Assembly: GCA_021806765.1 (NCBI GenBank)
Contig: JAJZQR010000327.1
Coordinates: 1 to 5,897 of the forward strand
Origin: Chloroflexota bacterium
GTDB taxonomy: Bacteria; Chloroflexota; UBA6077
Reading direction: 5' to 3'
DNA: 5,897 nt
The position numbers and the translations under genes were made by a program. This document shows, in pieces, positions 1-4,610 of this stretch; position 1 is the first letter of the stretch; the number at the start of each line of letters is the position of its first letter. The notes under the pieces are model-generated. The model was not told the DNA's origin, did not search any database, and saw only the letters and a program-made list of their open reading frames with translations.

Positions 1-1169
1 GGGTCCCAGCGCCCAGCCTGAGCGCGAGCCCCACCTCAGTAGTGGCGGGCGACTCCGTGACGGTGACCTGGGCCAACATCCCCAACCCCACCGCCAAGGA
101 CTGGATAGGGCTGTATCCAGCGGGCGATACCAGCAACTCGGGCTATCAAGCCTGGGTGTACGTGAGCGGGTCGAAGACCCCCGGAGAGGCCCTGGCCTCC
201 GGATCGGTGAGCTTCACCATCCCGGCCAGCGTGGCTGCAGGGAACTACGAATTCCGCTTCCTGTCCAACGACGGCTTTCAATCGCTGGTGGTCTCCAATC
301 AGGTAGCGATCTCGGCGGCCACACCCACCGCCACCCCGACCGCCGGCCCTACCAACACGCCGGGACCCACCGACACACCGACGGCAACGGCCACGCCGGG
401 GCCCACGAATACACCGACGGCAACGGCCACGCCGACCCAGACAGGGACTCCGACCAGCGGTTCTGACGACTGGCGGAACATCGAGATCCCGAATCCCGAG
501 GGAGATCGGAAGGCCAACCACGGCTGGTTCGTCTCCTGGATCGCCCACTTCGCCCAGACCCTGGACGATGTGCGCCACGGCCTGGTGGTCTCCTTCTTCG
601 CCCACTCGGATCTGGGCAAGGATGAGAAGGCGAAGGCACACCAGGACGAGCACGAGAACGACGACGAGAATGAGAACGTAGCTACCTCCACGGCCACCCC
701 GACGGCTACCGCGCAGCCGACGGCCACCGTAACGCCGACACCGACCAGCGGGGCCACGGCTACCGCAACGCCGACCAGCCAGGCCACGGCTACCGCAACG
801 CCGACGCCAACCAGCCAAGCCACGGCTACCACCAACGACCAGAGGGAGAGGTCAAATTCCCACTCCCAGGAAAAGGAGAGGCACCAGGGAAATTCCCAGC
901 GCAACAGCGAAGAGGACGAGGATACGGCTCAGCCTGCTGGCTCGACGGGCTCCCTCGACGCCACGCCGACCGCCACGCCCGGCTCCGGCACTACCCGGGG
1001 ACAATCTCTCCGGTCGCAGGAGCAGGAGAATCAGCAGAACAGAAACAATCGCGAGGACTACCGCGGCCAGAGCGGCCAGACTTCCGAGGAGGAAGACACA
1101 AACCAGGACGAGGGCCGGAAGCCCACCGACAAACCGGGTAACGGGTCTCGCTCCAATCGATCCAGGTAA
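1..1169 (+). CDS. Secreted-type protein with Ig-like domain and Thr/Pro linkers (5' end missing)
   Basis: The reading frame is open from base 3 without a stop, so the gene runs off the left edge. The GTG at 42 is probably an internal Val, because the residues before it (SASPTSVVAGDSVTVTW) already belong to the domain. The visible order is: an Ig-like/SKICH-like beta domain (about bases 18-320, with DWIGLYPAG and YEFRFLSNDG); a Thr/Pro linker (about 320-460); a short conserved-looking block with two HGxxVSxxAH motifs (519-605); an acidic stretch (DEHENDDENEN); a second Thr/Ala/Pro linker (about 684-830); and a highly polar tail rich in Q, N, E, R and S. A further TATPTATPG piece near 957-990 in the same frame argues against a frameshift. 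No C-terminal anchor or membrane segment is visible. Thr/Pro linkers are typical of extracellular proteins, so export is inferred. The catalytic part, if any, would lie upstream; function unknown. Confidence 0.8.
   Translation, partial: VPAPSLSASPTSVVAGDSVTVTWANIPNPTAKDWIGLYPAGDTSNSGYQAWVYVSGSKTPGEALASGSVSFTIPASVAAGNYEFRFLSNDGFQSLVVSNQVAISAATPTATPTAGPTNTPGPTDTPTATATPGPTNTPTATATPTQTGTPTSGSDDWRNIEIPNPEGDRKANHGWFVSWIAHFAQTLDDVRHGLVVSFFAHSDLGKDEKAKAHQDEHENDDENENVATSTATPTATAQPTATVTPTPTSGATATATPTSQATATATPTPTSQATATTNDQRERSNSHSQEKERHQGNSQRNSEEDEDTAQPAGSTGSLDATPTATPGSGTTRGQSLRSQEQENQQNRNNREDYRGQSGQTSEEEDTNQDEGRKPTDKPGNGSRSNRSR
375..434 (+). repeat. 36-bp-spaced direct repeat in the first Thr/Pro linker
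   Basis: The 24-base unit beginning ACACCGACGGCAACGG occurs at 375-398 and again at 411-434, exactly 36 bases (12 codons) apart. It encodes TPTATATP twice, so the linker has grown by in-frame duplication. Such linkers are flexible and probably O-glycosylated or cell-wall spacers (inference). Confidence 0.85.
519..605 (+). repeat. Duplicated HGxxVSxxAH peptide motif
   Basis: The peptide HGWFVSWIAH (519-548) recurs as HGLVVSFFAH (576-605), 19 codons downstream, followed by SDLGK. Six of ten positions are identical (H, G, V, S, A, H), while the DNA has diverged, which suggests selection on the protein rather than a recent duplication. It forms a compact island between two low-complexity linkers and may be a small folded or binding unit. 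Confidence 0.65.
684..830 (+). repeat. Thr/Ala/Pro-coding tandem repeat, second linker
   Basis: A unit beginning GCCACGGCTACCGCAACG starts at 753 (30 bases) and 783 (36 bases), and a partial copy GCCACGGCTACC sits at 819-830. Looser copies extend back to about 684. The units encode ATATATPTSQ and variants, all in frame. The length difference between units is six bases (one extra Pro-Thr pair), consistent with slippage that keeps the frame. Confidence 0.85.
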
Positions 1170-1194
1170 CAGCGCCACCAGCAGTCGAACGAGT

Positions 1195-1232
1195 GCAGGC
1201 CGGCCCGCATACGCGGCCGGCCTGCCGTCTTC
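1195..1232 (+). terminator. Perfect 11-bp hairpin downstream of the first gene, probable terminator
   Basis: GCAGGCCGGCC (1195-1205) pairs perfectly with GGCCGGCCTGC (1215-1225) across a 9-base loop. It starts 25 bases after the TAA of the first gene and is followed by CGTCTTCT, which is pyrimidine-rich but lacks a true T run. The position and stem strength fit a terminator; the weak tail leaves open a Rho-aided or mRNA-stabilising role. Confidence 0.6.
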
Positions 1233-1241
1233 TCCGCCCCA

Positions 1242-1270
1242 TTGACCTCTCCCGACCCCCGTGCCACACT
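1242..1270 (+). promoter_or_regulatory. Weak candidate promoter for the USP gene
   Basis: TTGACC (1242-1247) matches the -35 consensus at five of six bases. Seventeen bases later, CACACT (1265-1270) matches the -10 consensus at only three of six. The placement just after the preceding hairpin and 56 bases ahead of the USP start is sensible, but the -10 match is poor. Confidence 0.25.
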
Positions 1271-1290
1271 GCATCATCCAAAGGAGAGAT

Positions 1291-1320
1291 GGACCGTCGC
1301 ACGCACGGTCCCGGGAGAGA
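1291..1320 (+). promoter_or_regulatory. Leader hairpin abutting the USP ribosome binding site
   Basis: GGACCGT (1291-1297) pairs perfectly with ACGGTCC (1305-1311) across a 7-base loop. The purine run GGGAGAGA (1313-1320), the likely Shine-Dalgarno region for the ATG at 1326, starts two bases after the stem. The palindrome could be an operator or a 5'-UTR structure affecting ribosome access. Only the structure is seen; the role is inferred. Confidence 0.45.
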
Positions 1321-1325
1321 GTGAG

Positions 1326-1775
1326 ATGTACCGACGCATCCTGGTTCCCCTGGACGGCTCTGACCTGGCGGAGACGGCCATCCCCCATGCGGAGCTGCTG
1401 GCCTCGACGACGGGAGCGGAACTGGAGTTGATCCGGGTCACCCTGCTGCGCTTCCTCCAGGCTCCGGATGGACACAGCTACGTGGCTCAGGAGAACGGGG
1501 ATCACGACGAGGCCGAAGGGTACCTGCGCCGGTGGCAGCAGCGGCTCAGCAGCAAAGGGATCGCCGCCAGCTACCAGGTGCGGGGGGGCAACGTGGCCGA
1601 GGAGATAGTGGAATACGCCGCCGCCACCGAGGCCGATCTCATCGTCATGTCCACCCATGGACGGACGGGCGCCCGCCTGTGGGCCTACGGGAGCGTGGCG
1701 GAGAAGGTGCTGAGAGCCGCCCCCTGCTCCGTCCTCGTAGTGCGGGCCGGACGCGGTGACGCGGTGACGCGGTGA
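1326..1775 (+). CDS. Universal stress protein, single UspA domain
   Basis: This 149-residue protein covers one complete UspA-type domain, the usual family size. It begins MYRRILVPLDGSDLAE, the standard first strand and loop, and ends with STHGRTGARLWAYGSVAEKV, then APCSVLVVR. The nucleotide-loop pattern GxxG-9x-G(S/T) is kept apart from Ser in the first Gly position, a common substitution in ATP-binding family members. The ATG at 1326 was chosen because it opens the domain and follows GGGAGAGA; the frame is open back to a TTG at 1242, but that extension has no homology-like sequence. USPs are cytoplasmic nucleotide-binding proteins induced in stress and starvation. The last six residues (DAVTR region) lie in an 8-bp tandem repeat. 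The gene converges on the gpgS operon, whose middle gene has two more USP domains. Confidence 0.93.
   Translation: MYRRILVPLDGSDLAETAIPHAELLASTTGAELELIRVTLLRFLQAPDGHSYVAQENGDHDEAEGYLRRWQQRLSSKGIAASYQVRGGNVAEEIVEYAAATEADLIVMSTHGRTGARLWAYGSVAEKVLRAAPCSVLVVRAGRGDAVTR
1750..1773 (+). repeat. GACGCGGT tandem repeat, three units
   Basis: GACGCGGT is repeated head to tail at 1750-1757, 1758-1765 and 1766-1773, then decays to GACGGGGA. The stop codon of the USP gene begins on the last base of the third unit, so the repeat sets the C-terminus of that protein. It is also the outer left arm of the larger inverted repeat that extends to 1902. Confidence 0.9.
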
Positions 1776-1798
1776 CGGGGAGACGCAGGGAAGGATCG

Positions 1799-1859
1799 AA
1801 CAAGATAGACAGGATCAGTCAGATGGCTCTTCTATCCTGAGCATCCTGTCTATCCTGTT
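1799..1859. terminator. Inverted repeat between convergent genes, possible bidirectional terminator
   Basis: AACAAGATAGACAGGAT (1799-1815) is inverted at 1843-1859 with a single mismatch; the core GATAGACAGGAT / ATCCTGTCTATC (1804-1815 / 1843-1854) is perfect over 12 bp. On the + strand the right arm ends in GTTT. It sits between the USP stop and the end of the leftward operon, where a two-way terminator is expected. The stop codon of the phosphatase (1821-1819) lies inside the loop. The sequence style resembles a dispersed repeat, so the terminator role may be secondary. Confidence 0.55.
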
Positions 1860-2613
1860 TCTCGCTCCCCGCGTCCCCGTGTCTCCGCGTCCCCGCGTCT
1901 CGAAGAACGGCCGCGGAGCAGCAGGGGCTCCCCCGGGGCCGCAAGACCACCTCCAGACGCTCCCAGGCTCCGTTGGGGGGCATCTTGCTCATCTCCTCGG
2001 GCAGATCCAATCCAAGATAGTGGGTGCGGATCACCACCATCGCCGTCTTGTGGGTCACCAGGCAGAGGGTGCCTCCGGGATGCCGGCGGATCATCTCCTC
2101 GACCGCCGCAATGGTCCGGTCATGGACCTCCCGGATCGACTCCCCGCCCGGCGGTCGCGCCGGCCGGGGGTCCTCGACCCACTGCCGATGAAGCTGGGGA
2201 TAGGCTCCGGCTATGCGTTCGGCCAGCATGCCCTCCCACTCCCCCAGGTCGATCTCCTTCAAACGGGGATCCACGCACACCCCCAGCCCCTGCCTTCGAC
2301 CGATAGCCTCGGCTGTGTTCAGCGCTCGGCTGAGGGGGCTGGAGTAGAGGGCATCGATCCTTCTGGTGGAGAGTCCTGCGGCCGCCAACTCGGCCTGCTC
2401 CCGTCCGATAGCGTTTAAGGCGACGTCCGCGCAGCCCTGGTACCGTCCCTCCAGGTTCCAGTCGGTCTGGCCATGGCGCACCAGGATGATTTCGGACCTC
2501 TCCCCCCGCCCCTCCCCTATGAGGGGAGGGGTGCCCTCTCCCTCTTCCCCTGTGGGGAAGGGGGCCGGGGGGTTAGGTCCGAAGAGGGAGCTGGGGGTTA
2601 GGTCAGCCTCCAT
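1819..2613 (-). CDS. Histidine-phosphatase-family enzyme, probable glucosyl-3-phosphoglycerate phosphatase
   Basis: This 264-residue protein of the phosphoglycerate-mutase-like histidine phosphatase family shows the catalytic RHG (H47 in LVRHGQTDWN), YSSPLSRALNTAE, the acidic LKEIDLGEWEG (E120 a likely proton donor) and the second His in VTHKT (H188). Many relatives have HGG here, so the Lys after H188 is notable. Its ATG at 2613 overlaps the gpgS stop as TGATG, indicating translational coupling. Mycobacterial GpgP, which removes phosphate from glucosyl-3-phosphoglycerate, belongs to this family, so that function is inferred from family plus gene order; a broader phosphatase such as CobC or PhoE type is possible. 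Residues 8-41 come from a dispersed repeat, and no ATG, GTG or TTG lies between 2613 and the core, so translation must pass through it (a GTG one codon upstream is an alternative start). Residues after about 227 are also partly repeat-encoded. Confidence 0.88.
   Translation of the reverse strand: MEADLTPSSLFGPNPPAPFPTGEEGEGTPPLIGEGRGERSEIILVRHGQTDWNLEGRYQGCADVALNAIGREQAELAAAGLSTRRIDALYSSPLSRALNTAEAIGRRQGLGVCVDPRLKEIDLGEWEGMLAERIAGAYPQLHRQWVEDPRPARPPGGESIREVHDRTIAAVEEMIRRHPGGTLCLVTHKTAMVVIRTHYLGLDLPEEMSKMPPNGAWERLEVVLRPRGSPCCSAAVLRDAGTRRHGDAGSEKQDRQDAQDRRAI
1860..1902. repeat. GC-rich degenerate tandem repeat, outer right arm of the junction element
   Basis: Short units such as CCCCGCGT, CCCCGTGT and CTCCGCGT follow one another here. 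Read on the other strand they become GACGCGGGGA/GACGCGGAGA-like units that resemble the GACGCGGT array at 1750-1790, so the two sides form an imperfect inverted repeat around the inner arms. On the - strand this arm is translated as RDAGTRRHGDAGSE in the phosphatase tail. Confidence 0.75.
2491..2584. repeat. 94-bp repeat element with terminal inverted repeats and two internal hairpins
   Basis: TTCGGACC (2491-2498) and GGTCCGAA (2577-2584) form perfect 8-bp terminal inverted repeats. Inside are a 10-bp stem with a 3-base loop (2509-2518 with 2522-2531, arms CCCCTCCCCT / AGGGGAGGGG) and a 7-bp stem (2544-2550 with 2554-2560, CTTCCCC / GGGGAAG). A direct repeat GGGGGTTAGGTC occurs at 2568-2579 and 2593-2604. 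The encoded peptide (PNPPAPFPTG, then TPPLIGEGRGE) has the look of the dispersed repeat-derived peptides found in many GC-rich genomes (recalled, not searched). It lies in frame within the phosphatase gene. Confidence 0.75.
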
Positions 2614-4502
2614 CACGCCAGCCCCCGCTTCTGGCGGTACTCCGGCACCGTGATCATGGGCGGCCTCTCCCTATCCCGCAGCTCCTTGACCTCCAGGTGG
2701 AACTGGTCCCTGGTATGCTGGATCAGCTTCATGCTGCAGTTGAGATCCGTCATGAGCTTCAGTCGCTGCTGGTCCTCGACCCTGTTCAGCACCACCTGGA
2801 TCAGAGTGAAGGCCATCTTGCTCAGGGATACCAGGCTCTGGTTGCGGTGCACCCGCCGCTTCAGGTCCACCTGACCGATGGAGTGAAGGCCGAATGCCTC
2901 CAGGAAGTCGACCAGCAGCCCGGTCTCGACCCCGTAGCCGGTGAAGAAGGGGACGCTTTCCAGCGCCTCCCGGCGGCCGGCATACTCCCCCGCCAGGGGC
3001 TGCACGATGCCCGACAGCTCGGGGTAGAAGAGATTCAGCATGGGGCGTGCGGTCAACTCCGTGACCCTGCCGCCGCCCGTGCCCATCGTCTTGTGGCCTA
3101 CCCGAATCGGCCGGCGGTAGAACCCCTTCACGTACTTGACCCGGGGGTGCTGCAGCAGCGGCCCCAGCAAGCCGTAGACGAAGCGAGGATGGATGTTCCT
3201 GATGTCGGTGTCTATCCAGGCGACGATGTCGCCCTTCAGCACGTAGAGGCTCTTCCAGAGGGCCTCCCCCTTACCCGCGATGGAGCCGTATTGGGGAAGG
3301 ATCTCCTGGTGCAGGTAGACAGGAATGCCGTAGCTCCGAGCGATCTCCACCGTTCGATCGGTCGATCCGCTGTCGATGAGGACTATCTCGTCCAGAAGGG
3401 GATGTTTTTCCATCAACTCACTCTTGATGGACGCGATAATGGGACCGACAGTAGGCTCCTCGTTCAGGGCTGGAAGACCCAGGCTGATGGTCACCCCGGA
3501 AGCCTTCTTCAGCCGCACCAGCAGATCCAGATCTGACCACTCCTCGCTGTCGAAGGTGTTCTCGGCGAACCACTTGTCCACCAGGGTGGAGATGGGCATG
3601 GTGGCCCTGGCCTGCCCCTCCTGAAACAGACGTCCAAAGTCCGGCCTCAGCCCCTCCGCCGGCTCCTTGGTCTTGACCACGATGACCTGCCGGTCCACCT
3701 CCCGAACCACCCTCTCCGCAATGGAACCGAAGAGGTGGGGTTCTGCCGAGGAAGGAGCCGCCGAGGCGCCCATCACCACTGCCTGGTGGCTGGAGGCCTC
3801 GGAAAGGATGGCCTGGACCACCGATTCCGAGACTTTGAAGGCTCTCTCCACCCGGTTGCTGGGGATGGCCGCCAGGAAGTGGTTGAAGTGCTCCTTCTCT
3901 CGCTCCACATCCTCCAGGGTGAGCCCCGGCGGTATCACTCGGAGGGCCGTCACCCTGGCATCGTACCGATCGGCGAGCCCCACGGCCAGCCGCAGGGCGA
4001 GGGCCGCATGAGGGCCACCGCGCACCGGCAGCAGGATCCGCCTGCAGTTCCCCAGGGAATGGAGCTTGACCATGGCTATGTCACAGGGTGGGTCCTTGGC
4101 GATCTCGTCTATGGTGGTCCCGAAGATGGCGTTGGGGCTCGTAGTGGAACCCTTCCAGGCGAGCAGCAGCAGGTTGGCCGACACCTCCTTGGCCGCATCG
4201 GAGATACCGTGCCAGACCTGTCGGGATACCCGCACCAGAGTGGCGATCTCCAGATCCGGCGACTGAGAGGTCATTTTGAAGATCCGCCCCAATCGCTGGC
4301 GGTGGGCTTGGGCCGGTCGGGCGCCGTGGCTGAAGTCCACTTCCTCCGGAACCTCCACCACACCCAGGGCCACCACCCTGCCGCACCGCTCGCCGGCCTG
4401 CACCGGCATCAGCATCCCGGCTATCCTGATCAGGTCGCCGGCCGACCTGGTATCGGACAGAGGCACCAGTATCGTGAACTCTTCACTGGCAGTTCTAGCC
4501 AT
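2613..4502 (-). CDS. gpgS: Two-USP-domain / glucosyl-3-phosphoglycerate synthase fusion
   Basis: The 629-residue protein has three parts. Residues 8-147 and 152-277 are two USP domains; residues 305-629 are a complete GT81 (GT-A fold) glucosyl-3-phosphoglycerate synthase. GpgS marks include SLGLPALNEEPTVG (340-353), IDSGSTD (376-382), GKGEALWKS (410-418), the metal-binding DTD (431-433), KGFYRRP (459-465), GGGRVTELTARPMLN (476-490), PLAGEYAGRR (502-511), FTGYGVETG (520-528) and RVHRNQ (550-555). GpgS moves glucose from an NDP-glucose to 3-phosphoglycerate, the first step to glucosylglycerate and, in actinobacteria, to methylglucose lipopolysaccharide. Stand-alone GpgS proteins have roughly the catalytic length seen here, so about 300 residues are added. 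The USP nucleotide loops are degraded: G118-9x-G128T keeps part of the pattern, and G245...G259S lacks the second Gly. The ATG at 4502 follows AGGGGG with a 5-base spacer. The gene is downstream of a GT4 gene and coupled to a phosphatase. Confidence 0.95.
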   Translation of the reverse strand: MARTASEEFTILVPLSDTRSAGDLIRIAGMLMPVQAGERCGRVVALGVVEVPEEVDFSHGARPAQAHRQRLGRIFKMTSQSPDLEIATLVRVSRQVWHGISDAAKEVSANLLLLAWKGSTTSPNAIFGTTIDEIAKDPPCDIAMVKLHSLGNCRRILLPVRGGPHAALALRLAVGLADRYDARVTALRVIPPGLTLEDVEREKEHFNHFLAAIPSNRVERAFKVSESVVQAILSEASSHQAVVMGASAAPSSAEPHLFGSIAERVVREVDRQVIVVKTKEPAEGLRPDFGRLFQEGQARATMPISTLVDKWFAENTFDSEEWSDLDLLVRLKKASGVTISLGLPALNEEPTVGPIIASIKSELMEKHPLLDEIVLIDSGSTDRTVEIARSYGIPVYLHQEILPQYGSIAGKGEALWKSLYVLKGDIVAWIDTDIRNIHPRFVYGLLGPLLQHPRVKYVKGFYRRPIRVGHKTMGTGGGRVTELTARPMLNLFYPELSGIVQPLAGEYAGRREALESVPFFTGYGVETGLLVDFLEAFGLHSIGQVDLKRRVHRNQSLVSLSKMAFTLIQVVLNRVEDQQRLKLMTDLNCSMKLIQHTRDQFHLEVKELRDRERPPMITVPEYRQKRGLA

Positions 4503-4507
4503 TCATA

Positions 4508-4513
4508 CCCCCT
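4508..4513 (-). promoter_or_regulatory. Ribosome binding site for the USP-GpgS fusion gene
   Basis: AGGGGG on the - strand lies five bases before the ATG at 4502. A second ATG at 4506 is in another frame and stops after three codons (MNG), so 4502 is the supported start of the fusion, and both USP domains belong to the same reading frame as the synthase. Confidence 0.65.
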
Positions 4514-4519
4514 AAGCAA

Positions 4520-4539
4520 GCTCGCAAGACAAAGCGAGC
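4520..4539. other. Short hairpin between the GT4 and gpgS genes
   Basis: GCTCGC (4520-4525) and GCGAGC (4534-4539) form a 6-bp stem with an 8-base loop in the 86-base gap upstream of gpgS. There is no T run on the - strand immediately after it. The hairpin may tune expression between the two genes or be chance; nothing else clear is visible in the gap besides the tandem repeat near the GT4 stop. Confidence 0.3.
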
Positions 4540-4575
4540 CCGGCGCATCTCGATCTCGACCGAGGCAGCGGAGTT

Positions 4576-4610
4576 CAGTCCTCAGTCCTCAGTCCTCAGT
4601 CCTCGGTCCT
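4576..4610. repeat. CAGTCCT 7-bp tandem repeat at the GT4 stop codon
   Basis: Four perfect CAGTCCT units (4576-4603) are followed by one variant, CGGTCCT (4604-4610). On the - strand the unit reads AGGACTG, and the run of units gives a TGA every seven bases. The GT4 stop codon (4591-4589) is one of these, so the array ends the protein as RTED. Copy-number change would alter only the untranslated part or the last few residues. Confidence 0.9.

Noticed and set aside
36..818. Arg/Gly-rich - strand open frame opposite the Thr/Pro linkers
   Set aside because: Its composition mirrors the repeats on the coding strand, and it has no domain or ribosome binding site support.
375..830. Regular repeats that might suggest a CRISPR array
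   Set aside because: The repeats are in frame, encode Thr/Pro linkers, have no unique spacers of constant length, and are not palindromic.
1289..1324. Eleven-codon mini-gene MDRRTHGPGRE
   Set aside because: AAGGAG is only two bases from its ATG, too close for efficient initiation, and such a short frame is expected by chance; kept only as part of the leader observation.
1242..1325. N-terminal extension of the USP from TTG at 1242
   Set aside because: The extra 28 residues have no USP features and include the leader hairpin; the ATG at 1326 with GGGAGAGA starts exactly at the domain.
852..1658. Long - strand open frame opposite the secreted protein tail and the USP gene
   Set aside because: The + strand USP is unmistakable, and this frame crosses the terminator-like hairpin and the intergenic region; the Leu/Val-rich part is only the complement of Gln/Asn/Glu-rich codons.
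2491..2604. Insertion sequence or transposase gene at the gpgS-phosphatase junction
   Set aside because: The element is only 94 bp, encodes no transposase, and lacks a clear target-site duplication; a REP/MITE-like repeat is the most that can be supported.
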